A DNA stretch of 64,000 nt from Nymphaea colorata (Eukaryota > Streptophyta > Magnoliopsida > Nymphaeales > Nymphaeaceae): contig NC_045139.1 of assembly GCF_008831285.2 (NCBI RefSeq), forward strand, positions 5,678,704 through 5,742,703, written 5' to 3'. The position numbers were made by a program, and so were the translations under genes. A model generated the notes under the pieces. It saw nothing but the letters and a program-made list of their open reading frames with translations, did not search any database and was not told the DNA's origin. This document shows positions 1-11,382 of the stretch, piece by piece (the first letter of the stretch is position 1; each line of letters starts with the position of its first letter).

Positions 1-93
1 TGCCACTAAATCCTTCGTGGGCAAGCGAGAAAGGATGCAGGCGAGTATGTCATCAGGCAAGTCTGAGATGCGGTCACAGTTCTCCTCCTCCAT
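1..93 (-). CDS. F-box protein, N-terminal fragment (gene continues left of the window)
   Basis: The minus strand from 93 down to 1 opens with ATG and reads MEEENCDRISDLPDD, then ILACILSRLPTKDLVA, without a stop. The 'RISDLPDDIL..ILSRLPTKDLV' pattern is the start of a plant F-box domain of the F-box/LRR or F-box/FBD type. That domain contacts SKP1 in SCF ubiquitin ligases, while the rest of the protein selects the substrate. Only 31 codons are inside the window, so the subclass and the integrity of the gene cannot be judged. The bases just upstream (94-130) are CT-rich on the plus strand, as is common in plant 5' UTRs. The start is the first ATG and places the F-box about eight residues from the N-terminus, which is usual for this class. 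Confidence 0.85.
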   Translation of the reverse strand, partial: MEEENCDRISDLPDDILACILSRLPTKDLVA

Positions 94-1494
94 CTCTGTC
101 TCTCTCTGTTCCTCTGTTGCACTCTTAACAAACTGAGAAGGAAAGACTAAAAACTTCTCTGAGTTATCTGCAGAGAGGATGTGCACAATGGGAACTCCTT
201 TTCTCTGAGTACAGTGCAGAAAACCATGCAAGCTTCTAGAGAGAGATTATGAGATTACTCGCCAAGAGCAACATAAATACATACAAACATCATTAACTTC
301 AAGAAAGGAAAGTTACTAAAAAGTAAAAACTAATAGCTGCCGATGAGAGAGTTGTAAGGAGTTTCCAGATTTCGTTTTCTTGCTTTTAATCACTTGATTA
401 CTTCACAGATTTTCACTGTTTTTGCGGGACCATAAACGTTCAAAAAGCTAGAGGAAGAAGGAGCGGTTGCTGTAATACCGAAGAAGTCAAGCCTGGTCGT
501 CTAAGTGTCTAACTACCTCATGCCTGAAGAAGAAACTGCCCTTTTCGACGTGAAATCGAGTTAATTTATCGACTGTCACTCGTGATCTTAAACAAATCAA
601 AATAAAAATAATGTCTGATCGCTATATTTAAGTTTCTAAAAAGAATTATTTTGTCATGGGTAGTGACCAGTAAGATAAGAAAAATCTGGAAGACCAACTA
701 AGCAGACAAATTCTTTGTTACTAAAAACGCATCTTAAGCGAAAAGAGGGGGAGAGAATCTGTTCCTTCCTGTGCCAATGAATTCGGAAAGGACGAAAACG
801 GGAACTTTCTATTTTACAGCAATGGAAAAAGTTGGCAGAAAAAGCAGAAAGTTGCTTGCGTGCGAAGAACTGATTATAATGTTTTTCAAATTATGTTTTG
901 GAAACTTTGCTTTTTTGGCCAAAATACAATGTCTCCTAATACCAAGCTTTCTTTTACACTAACTGTTACTTTTTTATGCGGAGTTCTTTCTTTTTGTTCA
1001 GGTCGATACGATCCCGGCTTGAATCAAATTCAACAATCGAAGTGACCAAAAAAAAAAAAAAATCTTTCATTAACTGACAAGCTTTTTTGAAATTGAGAGT
1101 CAGTTTGGACCAACATTAGGAAGATAAACCATGGATAATATGACAGAGATAGAACCCGACACTATTATAGATTTAAAAATCCAAATTGGTGCAATGGAAA
1201 ATGGTAATGGCCGCACAAAGATAAGATTGAGATTGAAATTAAGAGAGACAAACGGATCACACTTGCCCAAATGCAATCAAAATGTTATTTTATTAAAAGA
1301 AGCAGTGGAGATATGTCAAAGAGGTATCATGTCCCTACACAAGGGTGCACATTTTCACATAAATCATTGTAAATAGAACATCCTAACTGAATCAACCTCC
1401 ATTGTCCGTGTCCAACTTTCGCAATATAGGTTCCACTACTGTCTATACCCGACCATTTTCAAGATGGATCATATAAATCGGATTATTCGCTAAG
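94..1494. other. Upstream region of the F-box gene; no other gene seen
   Basis: This stretch should hold the F-box promoter and 5' UTR (minus strand). I see no convincing TATA box, RNA gene or coding exon. The small open frames here (for example 771-962 and 1131-1376) have no recognisable domain and no splice or codon support. Confidence 0.5.
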
Positions 1495-1616
1495 AATGTC
1501 AATATATTTGATTTATATCGGATACTTGATTAAACTGTTCTAAAGGAAACTGGATAATGTCAATATATTTGATTTATATCGGATACTTGATTAAACTGTT
1601 CTAAAGGAAACTGGAT
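1495..1616. repeat. 61-bp tandem duplication
   Basis: Two head-to-tail copies start at 1495 and 1556 and look identical along the unit (aatgtcaatatatttgattt...). Near-identity suggests a recent duplication. The unit resembles the ATCCGA-rich repeat family found at 50806-51244. Confidence 0.9.
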
Positions 1617-1910
1617 ATGAAAAAAAAATTAATACTTGATTAAGAAATTGGATCAGATTTAAATTTAAGATACGACATCTGATCAGATTCAAAGATACAT
1701 AAATATCTAATCAAATTTGGATCAGATTTAATTTTATAACTATCACACATCTAATGCTTTTATATTTTGAAAATCAATTATATTCAATTCAAAAATCAGA
1801 TTCGGATTGGATTTAGATCATGAAATAGGATTTACGATTTTGGATTCGTATATGCCTTTTCTTTGTTCATATTTGAATATGAATAAGTGAATATTTGAAA
1901 AAGCGGATAC
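1617..1910. repeat. Degenerate copy of the ATCCGA/GGATTCGGAT repeat family
   Basis: The stretch is full of variants of GATCAGATTT, CGGATTGGAT and GATACATAAATATC. It resembles a decayed copy of the MITE that is intact at 50806-51244. No termini or target duplication remain. Confidence 0.5.
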
Positions 1911-1955
1911 AACAATAACAGAGTAGCATTCACAGATTTCTATATTCAAAAAGAT

Positions 1956-1959
<4 letters not shown>

Positions 1960-2029
<70 letters not shown>
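1960..2029. repeat. (TA)n microsatellite
   Basis: About 35 uninterrupted TA units. Confidence 0.97.
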
Positions 2030-2030
<1 letters not shown>

Positions 2031-2923
2031 CTGAGCAAATATTTGAAAATGTTAATTAGAAAATAGAAAAACGTTGAGAGATTGGTGTTGGACAATTGTC
2101 TATATGTGGCTCCACCACTTACAATTCGAATTGGACCCATTGACATCTCTAATCTTTGCTCAAACTTTAACGTGTCACTTGTTTTTATTATCATTTATCA
2201 GCATAGTACCGCAAGTTGAGGTGAGGGCCCGGTTTTAACACTGATAATGAAGAGTGAAGACTGTCTTGCATTGTCAATCATACACCAAACACATACCAAT
2301 ATTGCCAACACCTTTGTACATCACGAGTTTCAGTAGGCTGAATGGATGAACTGAATTCCCAAACACCCTCCCACTTGCTAGTAATTTTTTTACAGGTCTT
2401 TGAACAGCAACTTGAATTTGGGTATTCTCTCGGGAGGCAGAGGGCAATCCACGATCAACTTGCCTTTCATAGCTCCTCTAAATATAACCTGAAAGTCAAC
2501 GAAATTGGAAGATAAGCACTTGTTTTGCAGAAAAGTAATCGTCCTTTTCCTTTTCTTGGGAATGACTGATAATAACTATTTGAATACCGGGATAATGAAT
2601 GAGAATATCCGCAGTACTAACATTGAAAACAAATGCAAATATATTATATCCACTAAAATATTACAAAACATCAGACTCTTTGATGGCACGTCCCACAAAG
2701 GAATAAATTTTAAAAGAGTTCTTTGGTCAATTGCTAGCAGTAGCAGTTCTAGATTGTCCATCAAGGCATCAACTCATTCATCAGAAACGAGATAACAGAA
2801 GCAACTGTGGCAAGAAAAGAAGATTCTGCTTCTTGTATGGAGAAGCCAAGCGTTAGAAATGAAGCATCATAAGGGGTCAAGCAGTCACTAGACTCACTAC
2901 AAAACTGCACGGTTGTGTGCATG
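2030..2923. other. Gene-free stretch
   Basis: Only short open frames on either strand, with no domain and no plausible exon structure. Confidence 0.5.
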
Positions 2924-3137
2924 TGCTCTGTAGGTCGTTTGCTAACCTAGTTGCACAGGCACAATGTACTCGTATTTCACATTCATCTGATACAGTGTCT
3001 ATGGAAATTGAAGTAGAACCCAACATTTTTTGCTCTGTAGGTCGTTTGCTAACCTAGTTGCACAGGCACAATGTACTCGTATTTCACATTCATCTGATAC
3101 AGTGTCTATGGAAATTGAAGTAGAACCCAACACTTTT
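2924..3137. repeat. 107-bp tandem duplication
   Basis: Two adjacent copies (2924-3030 and 3031-3137), each starting tgctctgtaggtcgtttgct, differ by about one base (caacattttt against caacactttt). This is a recent local duplication in non-coding DNA. Confidence 0.92.
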
Positions 3138-5162
3138 TGAAGGGTTTGGGTTCCAAACCCTCTCCATGCACGACTATTAGACACTCTTAGCACTTACATA
3201 GTGGGGAGATCTTATTATTTTGGAAAAGAAAATGTTAATTTGTAACCTTTGTGCAAGGGGTCGACTTTACATTGCAGAAAAGACAGCTTTTACTCATTTT
3301 TGTGTGTGAGAACTGAGTTTTACCAACACGTATAAGATTTGCAGTAGATTTCTCATTTTTTTGCATGTTAAAGATTTTTTTATTTTTACCATAGACATTT
3401 ACCTAGAATACTGTAAATATCTTTCCCCTGTTAAGCTTTGACTTAAATTTCACAATGACTAACTAAATTCAGTTGGGAAGCCATGATGATCCCTACACAT
3501 TATTGTTGCCAGTTGCACATGTTAAAAAAATGTTTGAGATGCATGTGATTGACCGTTAAGATTATGGTGCTTAACATTTTGTGCTACCATGCATTGTCAT
3601 GAGCATCCTAGTTTCAGTGAACAGATCATGGAGGAGTTCACTGTGTTCACCTAGAGAAACATGAGGGTTGTAATAATTAGCAACCCAAATACACATGGTT
3701 GAGATATTGTTCCAAACTCTAAAGATTAAAACACTGTGATCTAATAATCCCTGATTCTGAAGATCAAGTTATACTAGGTAATTTGATATCCCTGATTTCG
3801 AAGATGAGGATGTCAGACCAACAGCATCAGCAAAACATCATCAATAAGACCAACAAGTCAACAATACACCAAGAGTGAGCAGGAGAACCAAACAGAGCAG
3901 AGAACCAAGTAAAGCCATCAATTATTTATCTTACTTTGAATAGTTGAAGCCTCCAAGAGCTTTGTTAAATTGTTATTAGGAATTTGAATTGTAGAATAAT
4001 GTATTTGAAGACTTTAATGTTTACTTTTATGTACTAAGAACTTTAATTCTAAGTTAATTTAATGGACATACTTTGCTGAGTGAAATGTGAATCTATTTTT
4101 ACTAAATTTATGTTTGATTCATGTGTTTTCAGTGGCTACTTTTTATAGACTTGTCCTTGTACGTGTTTTTTCATAGGGAACATTTTCCCTAGTTTTACTA
4201 CTTTTGTAATGTTTTCATGATTTCTATATTAAGGAAACTAACAACTTCTTGGATGAGACACTTTTTGATAGCATGGATGCTTTCCTATTCTAGTTGCCAC
4301 TTGGTGTAAAAATTCCCAGCAGATATCCAACTTTTCCACCAAAAATGTCCTAAATACTAGACCGCCTTCAACTCAAAGCCTTGGATCAGACTGACCTAGC
4401 CAAGTGTGAGGATCACAAGAACCTAAGTTTCTATCCCTTGTGATTTGGTTTGATATTTTTCCCACCTAACTGCATGTCTGAAACTCAGGAAACAACCTAA
4501 ATGATGCTCACTTGTTTTAAAGGAAATTCCCTTATGATTCATACGATCATTTACATGCTTTAAAGCCTTCGACACTAATAGAACTTTGAACTCTAAAATG
4601 GCCTCACTGAAACCGAATCGGCATTGTCAATTGATTTTTATGTAAATTTCTCAACTTTAGCATTTATCTAACTGCAGGTGTTGCGTTGTATAGCCGATTG
4701 ACAGTTTGTCGCCACTCTATGCCTATCACACTTTTGTCATTTCTTCAGTTGGCAGACTAAAAGCAAGCAATGCCCGAAACAGAGATCCTAGAAAGAATAA
4801 AGATCGACCAAAGATTTACCTCAATCATAGTGTGTTTTGCAGCTAATTCTGAAAAATGAAGTACCAAAACTTTAGTTCACATGGCCAGAAGGCAGAAGCA
4901 TGTTAAACATGTCGGCAAAGCAGGATTCTAAACCTCCTGTGTGTGGCTCAAAGCACCAAGATTTTTAGTGAGGAAAATGGAATTAAAGTTTGCAACTCAT
5001 CCATGCCACAGGAAACGTAAGTGATCTGATCATCTAACTTCTGTTTTGGATAGACATCCTAAATCTTGAACTAACTGGTTTGGATTAGATTTCAATATTC
5101 TAGCTCAGTGTTCCTTGTGCAGTCATTCATATATAGAAACATAACAGAGGCCATACGGACAG
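3138..5162. other. Gene-free stretch left of the Copia element
   Basis: AT-rich DNA with stops in all frames. I recognise no gene, RNA or intact repeat. Confidence 0.5.
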
Positions 5163-5445
5163 TGTAAGATTTTGATATCTAATACCAAACCACCGAATGA
5201 ACTTAGATGCAAGAGGATGAAGAGAGAAGTGGGCTGCACGTCCAAGCAAGAGAAAGATGAACGAGAGCAGCAACAAATGACGTCTGCCTCTTGTTATCAT
5301 TATATACTAATCACGATTTAGGGTACATCATAAATAAACAAAATAACAATAAGATTTACAAGTATGTCACCGCCCATGATGTGTTGGGCGTGTGGATCAA
5401 ATGGGTCGGGTCTGGGTGACCCGATCCATATGTACAAACTTAACA
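5163..5445 (-). repeat. Copia 3' LTR
   Basis: 283-bp repeat that is the downstream LTR in element orientation. It is about 95% identical to 10392-10675 by eye. The end of the RNase H reading frame runs into it. Confidence 0.95.
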
Positions 5446-5457
5446 GCCCCCCTCAAG
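5446..5457 (-). other. Copia polypurine tract
   Basis: On the minus strand CTTGAGGGGGGC directly precedes the 3' LTR (TGTTAAG). This is the expected position and composition for the plus-strand primer of reverse transcription. Confidence 0.85.
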
Positions 5458-6308
5458 TTGTGCATGGGTTTGATCATGCGCAACTTGTTCTTCAATTCCC
5501 AGAAATGGTGCCCTATGAGTCCCTTGGTAAAAAGATCAACTACTTGTTTAGACGTGGATATATAAGTGGGAACAATCTCGTCTTCCGCAACCTTTTGACG
5601 AATGAAGTGTTGATCAATCTCTATATGCTTAGTGTGATTATGTAGAACAGGATTGAATGCAATCTTGATCGCGCTTTGGTTGTCACAAAATAGATATGAC
5701 TGAGCAATGGGAAGAGAAAGTTCCCAAGCAGATGACGTAACCATGAAGCTTCAGCGGTGCCTGCAGCCATTGCCCTATATTCTGCCTGAGTACTAGATCT
5801 GACAACTGCACGCTGTTTCCTGCTACTCCAACAAATAAAATTGGAATCAAGGAAGAGACAATAACCGAAAACTGATCATCTATCGTCTGGATCACCTGCC
5901 CAATCTGCATCAGTACAAGTGGAAATGTTGTGGTCATGCAAAACAGTTGACTGTCATGTGTAGATGAGTCCATCCCCAAGAGTAGCCTTAAGATAACGCA
6001 AAACACGTTTGGTAGCATCCATATGTCCTTCTGTGGGTGCATGCATAAACTGAGAGACTTGATTCACAGCATATACTATGTATGAACATGTAAAAGTGAG
6101 ATATTGCAACATGTCAACTATACTCCGATAGAAACTAGGATTTACGTAGGCATCCCTCCCATCAGATGCATTTAATTTTGTGTTGAGAACACTTAGTGTA
6201 TTTATGGGCTTGCAAATTGTCATACATGCCCTATCCAAAATATCAAGAGTGTATTTATGTTGTATAAGAGTTAATGTGCCACCTTTTCTATCAAGCTCAA
6301 CACCCAAG

Positions 6309-6566
6309 TAAGGGTGGGTATCGGGCCGGCCCGGGTCTCATTTCGGGCCCGGCCCGGGTCTCATTTCGGGCCCGGCCCGGCCCATTTAAATTTAAAAAAT
6401 ATTTTTTAATTATAAAATAATATTTTTTTAATATTAAATGTATTTATTAAGAATAAAAAATATTATTAAAACAAAAAAAATTAAAAAAATATATTTTTTA
6501 AAAAATTTATCGGGCCTAAATGGGCCGGGCCGGGCCGGCGGCGGCCCGGCCGGACGCCCAGCCCTA
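6309..6566. mobile_element. hAT-like MITE of the GGCCCGG family inserted in Copia RT
   Basis: A 258-bp insertion interrupts the reverse-transcriptase frame right after a LYFLGV motif. It is flanked by a perfect 8-bp duplication, CACCCAAG (6301-6308 and 6567-6574). The ends are inverted repeats: TAAGGGTGGGTATCGGGCC on the left, and TAGGGCTGGGCGTCCGGCC as the reverse complement of the right. Both subterminal regions are packed with GGCCCGG words around an AT-rich core. The 8-bp duplication and TAGGG-type ends fit the hAT superfamily. It carries no coding sequence, so any transposase must come from elsewhere. Confidence 0.9.
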
Positions 6567-6709
6567 CACCCAAGAAATACAGTAGTTCACCGAGATCCTT
6601 CATCTTGAATTCCTGTTGCAATACCTCCTTAACATAGGATATATGACATGAAGAGTTTCTAATAAGAACTATGTCATCTACATATATAAATAGTCAAGTG
6701 GTAACTTCA

Positions 6710-6781
6710 CCTGAATGATAGATGAATAAGGAATGATCAAGTGAACCTGAATAATAGATGAATAAGGAATGATCAAGTGAA
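6710..6781. repeat. 36-bp tandem duplication inside Copia RT
   Basis: Two near-identical units start at 6710 and 6746 (cctgaatgatagatgaataa and cctgaataatagatgaataa). The length is a multiple of three, so the duplication itself would not shift the pol frame. Confidence 0.85.
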
Positions 6782-9700
6782 CTTCTGAGGAAACCAACCT
6801 GTTGTATATGGAGGGAAAATCTATCGAACTATGAACACGATGCTTGCTTAAGCCCATACAGTGATTTTTGTAATTTGCACACCCATTTGGTTAGATCATT
6901 AGACACATATCATGGAGGTTGTTCCATATAAGCTTCTTTCTTTAAAAAGCCATGAAGAAAAGCATTTTTAACATCCAACTGATATAAATTCCAACCATAT
7001 GAGACGGCAAAAGAGATGATAACCCGGATCGTTCTCATCTTGATGACTGGACTGAAAGTCTCATCATAATCTTTCCCATACTGCGGAGTGAAGCCTCTAG
7101 CCACGAGTCGAGCCTTATATCTATCAATGCTTCCATCAGGTTTATACTTGAGTTTGTAAACCCCTTTTGAGCCCACTACATTCTTACCATCTGGACGAGG
7201 AACAATCTCTCATGTTTGACATTCATTTAAGACAGTCATTTCTTCATTCATGGCCTCGATCCAATGTTTGCTTTTGCACGCTTGCGCATAGCATTTTGGC
7301 TCTACCTTTTTTGTTCAATTCTGTCATGAAGAACTGAAAATCCAAAGAGAAATTACCATAACTTACCCATCTATCAATAGGGCGCCACACACGTTCTGAT
7401 CTACGTGGACAAGTAGTGGCAGTTTCTGGATCAACTGGAACTGATCGTCGATTATACACCATTCCTGAAAACCGATTAGGTGAAGTCATGCTCATGTTGT
7501 TGGTCTGAGTAGATGAAGGTATGATGTCCATCTGAGTGTTTGTGGTTGTCTCGAGTTCATCAATAGTTCTGTCACTTTGTGCGTGGTGTGTATCAGCTCT
7601 TTGGTCTAATATTTCAGCATTCAGCCATGAGTCATATACATCATTTCTAACATTAAGTGTTGCATGTGGCTTCTTTAAATCCTTCAACATGAGCTCATCA
7701 AAAACAACATGTCGTGAAATATGCACACGTCCAGTTTTTGGATTGTAACAGCGATAGCCTTTATAATTTTCTGCATAACCCACAAATCTACACATGACAG
7801 CTCGATCTTGAAACTTATTTCTCAAAGAAACATCAACATGAACATACCAGATGCATCCAAAAACATGTAGCTCATCATAATTTGGTTGTTCTTGATGTAA
7901 AATAAAAATGGAGATTTTCCTTCAAGCATGGATAGTGGCAGTCAATTAATAACATGAACAACATTATGGAAGGCTTCAGTCCATAAAGTCATGGGCACAT
8001 CAGTGTTATGCATCATATTGAGAGCACTTTCAACTATGTGCCTATGTTTTCTTTCAGTAATATCATTCTGTTGTGGTGTGTGAGGACAGAAAATCTGTAG
8101 TGATCTCATGATTTAGTAAGTACCCAGTAAATTCATTTGAAATGAACTCACCACCACCATCACATTGGAAATGCACGATATTACTAGAGTATTTGTTTTG
8201 GACCAAGGCGTGGAATTGGGTGAACAAGCGGAAGACTTCTGATTTGCTTTTTATGAAGTGGATCCAAGTATAACGAGAATAAGAATCAATGAAAACAATA
8301 TAATATTTACTCGAGGAAGAAATAAGAGCAGGCCCCCAAACATCAGAATAAATGGTGTCAAATAACTTCGAAGCTCTTTTATTTATTGATTGAAAAGGAA
8401 GAACATGACCCTTACAAATATGACAACTTGAGCACATGCTAGACTCACTGACAGGACTTAGACTGGACTTTTGTAATAGCCCGTCTGCAACAAGACTTTG
8501 AATGAAAGACCAACTACAATGTGTTAAACGACCGTGCTAAAGAGATGGCTTATCATACTCTGTGATATTGACTTCACTACGACTGAGAAAGGATGAATCT
8601 AAAACACAAGACTTAGACACTTTTGGAACTTCTTCAATGACGTACATGTCTCCTTTGCGAACACCCTCAGCGAATGTTTTCTTGGTTCGAGCATCCTTAA
8701 CATAAACAGAAGAAGGAGTAAACTCAACAGAGGAATGAGTATCATCAATAAGCTTTGACACAGAAATGATATTTTTCTTGACATTTGGAACAACAAAACC
8801 ATTCTTTAAGGGTATTGAGAAATGAGTCATGGATAAGTATGCATTTCCAATATGTGATATTTTGTGATGGGAACCATCTCATGTGACGACTGAGCCTTTA
8901 GCTAAATAAGGGAGAGCACTAGAAAGCTTACCTACGTCACTAGTTACATGAGCTGCAGCATCAGAATCCACATACCATTGTCCTTCCTCATTTTGCTTGA
9001 GATTGATTTTAGACAACGCTGTCATTAGAATCTGCTGCGCATGAGGGGAAATGTTCGATGCCGCAGTCGTGTTCGAAACAGATGACCCTGCTGCCTTATT
9101 ATCATGTCTGACCTGTTTTATCTTGTTCTGTGGGTTATGCCAACATTCTGACTTCACATGACCTCTCTTATTGTAATAAAAACAAGTAGGTATCCTTTGT
9201 GGTACATTTGCATGTGCATTTGTGTTAGGTGTAGGTATGATACCTCTCCCCATCCCTGCCTATGAGTTCCAAACTCTTGGATGACTTCCTTGTAAAGCAT
9301 GGGTCCCAGTGACCAATACATTGTGATCGTCAGAATGAACTGATTCATGTCGTTGTACACGACTCGCTTTATGATGAATCAATTTTGCTTTCAAGTCTTC
9401 AAAAGAGGGAAGAACAGGCAATACCTCTAATGCAGTGCAAAAAACATCAAATTCTTACCCCAATCCACTCAAAGTCTGTTGTATCTTGTCCTTGTCACTC
9501 ACTGGATGCCCTATGATGGCAAGCTGATCGCTGACATTTTTTATCTCATGTATATATTCCAAGACTGAACGTGTGCCTCGCTTGATATTCTGAAATTGCC
9601 TCTTCAGTTGTAGAAATCTTGCTTCTGATACTTGAGAATATGTGGTAGCAAGTACATTCTACAACTCAAGTGCTGAAAGATCATCATCAACACCCGCCAA

Positions 9701-10040
9701 AACTTCCTCTGATAGTTTGGATGTGAGATAAGCAACGAGAGATTGATCATGAGCCACCCACATCTCATATTCAGGATTGATTTCTACAATGGTCTCTTGA
9801 ACTTGCCCTGCAGCACTCTTCACCTCTTGCATAATCCATTCAGGTGGCGCAGGTGTGATGCCATAGAGACGGTGACTCTTGATGAACGGGACTATTTGAC
9901 GTTTCCATGTCAAATAATTGGTATGATTTAGCTTTTGTGAGATGAGTTGGGAGAGGAAATTGGACGAAAAGATGCTGGAATTGCGGTGGGGATCCATAAA
10001 TGCAATAATCAGAAAATAGTAGGAAAATAGAAATTTTGAT

Positions 10041-10341
10041 ATTAGGGTTAGGTGGCTGACGGTAGGGCAGATTAGGACAGATTAGGGCAGATGGTAGGGT
10101 TAGGGCAGATTAGGGTAGACGGTAGGATTAGGGCAGATTATGGTAGCCGATAGGATTAAGGAAGATTAGAGCAGATTAGGGAAGACAGTAGGATTAGGGT
10201 AGATTAGGGTAGACGATAGGATTAGGGAAGATTAGGGCAGGAAATGTGGGGATTAGGGTTAGGGCAGAAATTTAGGGATTAGGGCAGAAGATAGAGATTT
10301 GAGGATTAGGGCAGAAAAGAAGCAAAGATTAGGGCAGAAAT
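10041..10341. repeat. TTAGGG-like minisatellite in the Copia leader
   Basis: About 300 bp of irregular units of 26-30 bp, built from attagggcagattagggtag and acggtaggatt variants, lies between the primer-binding site and gag. It contains TTAGGG words but at irregular spacing, so it is an internal tandem repeat of the untranslated leader and not telomeric DNA. Confidence 0.85.
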
Positions 10342-10378
10342 TAAAGATTCTTACCGAACATTCTCAGTGGCAAAACCT

Positions 10379-10391
10379 GGCTCTGATACCA
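10379..10391 (-). other. Copia primer-binding site (initiator Met-tRNA)
   Basis: On the minus strand TGGTATCAGAGCC follows directly after the 5' LTR end (CTTACA). This is the standard plant Copia complement to the 3' end of initiator methionine tRNA. Confidence 0.93.
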
Positions 10392-10675
10392 TGTAAGATT
10401 TTGTAATCTAATACCAAACCGCCGAATGAACTTAAATGCAAGAGGAGGAAGAGAGAAGTGGGCTGCACGCCCAAGCAAGAGAGAGATGAACGAGAGTAGC
10501 AACAAATGACGTCTGCCTCTTGTTATCATTATATACTAATCACGATTTAGGGTACATCATAAAATACACAAAATAACAATAAGATTTACAAGTATGCCAC
10601 CGCCCATGATGTGTTGGGTGTGTGGATCAAATGGGTTGGATCTGGGTGACCTGATCCATCTGTACAAACTTAACA
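10392..10675 (-). repeat. Copia 5' LTR
   Basis: 284-bp repeat matching 5163-5445. It should hold the retrotransposon promoter in minus orientation; I did not assign a specific TATA box. Confidence 0.95.
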
Positions 10676-10679
10676 AAGG

Positions 10680-11284
10680 CAATGTTGTAAAAAGCGTATC
10701 GTAAGTCGTATCGGTTTGGCTTTAAGATACGTCATATCATAAAATATCATAATGTGTCGTAACCATATCGTTTTTTTAAATAAATAAAAAAATAGAAAAA
10801 AAATCAAAAAATTCATAAAAAGATCAGTAAAATCAATAATAGTATGTTCTTCATAAAAAACATGTTTTACAAAATGACAAACTTATTATTGCTATAAAGT
10901 AAAGGTTCATCATTCGTAAACATTAAAATTCATAACAATATCAATCTAGAAAGCACAACAAGTCAACAATTACACGACGTATATCATAATTTTATAACCA
11001 TAGATTCATAAGTCATAAGGTCCATAAGTCTATGAGATACCACATCCAAAAGCAAGTTTGAAATGTTATATATTACATCACAAGATGATAATGAAATTGT
11101 GAAAATGTTCAATGTCAATACATATAAAATGAAAGCACTCTCAACTCTCATTCATAATCTTCATCATGTTCATTCTCATCCTCATCTCGAGACTCCATCT
11201 TCTTCTTCATCTTCATGATTTAAAAAAACCCCTTTCCTCCCAACGGGAATCAGCTACCCGTATCGTACGATACATACAACACTA
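10680..11284. mobile_element. Candidate MITE with GTATCG-rich ends
   Basis: The left end reads CAATGTTGTAAAAAGCGTAT and the reverse complement of the right end reads TAGTGTTGTATGTATCGTAC. Both are followed by repeated CGTATCG words, giving an imperfect inverted-repeat structure of about 600 bp with an AT-rich, non-coding core. The flanking octamers (aacaaagg and ggtaaagg) agree at only five positions, so a target duplication is not secure. It abuts the Copia right LTR with four bases between. Confidence 0.5.
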
Positions 11285-11382
11285 GGTAAAGGGTTGTGTG
11301 GTACCGAAACCTTATATGATTCTCTTCAACACAATGTAACTGCAAAAACCAAAAAAAAGTTCTATGCTAGTAAGCTGCATAC

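Larger units (their letters stand above)
5397..9997 (-). pseudogene. Degenerate Copia gag-pol polyprotein
   Basis: Reading the minus strand from 9997: gag N-terminus (9997-9659, LNHTNYLTWKRQIVPFIKSH); CCHC knuckle near 9187, where the second Cys is Tyr (CFYYNKRGHVKSEC); protease near 8980, where the usual DSG reads DSD (WYVDSDAAAH); integrase (8437-8063, YSDVWGP...HFQCDGGGEF); integrase C-terminus (7825-7244); reverse transcriptase (7176-6910, [11 protein letters not shown] and [11 protein letters not shown]; an intact FIYVDD box near 6690; continuing past the MITE at 6307-5954); RNase H and tail (5744-5397, FCDNQSAIKIAFNP, TKHIEID). Several stops, including a TGA just before the YVDD box, and frameshifts interrupt it. 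The element cannot make its own intact polyprotein. Family assignment rests on the integrase-before-RT order, diagnostic of Copia. Confidence 0.93.
5163..10675 (-). mobile_element. Copia LTR retrotransposon, minus orientation, with a nested MITE
   Basis: Two direct repeats (5163-5445 and 10392-10675) bound a 5.5-kb element. In element orientation each LTR starts TGTTAAG and ends CTTACA. Next to the right LTR is a primer-binding site matching initiator Met-tRNA, and next to the left LTR is a purine tract. The interior encodes, on the minus strand, gag, protease, integrase, reverse transcriptase and RNase H in Copia order, all broken by stops and frameshifts. By eye the LTRs differ at roughly 15 positions plus one indel, so the insertion is moderately old. 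The five bases flanking the two ends (gacag and aaggc) do not match, so no target duplication is visible. About 258 bp of the length is a later insertion (6309-6566). Confidence 0.96.

Noticed and set aside
1131-1376. 81-codon frame MDNMTEIEPDT...
   Set aside because: No recognisable family, no promoter or splice signal, in repeat-rich DNA.
10041-10341. Interstitial telomere array
   Set aside because: Irregular spacing and position inside the Copia leader; not TTTAGGG or TTAGGG in tandem.
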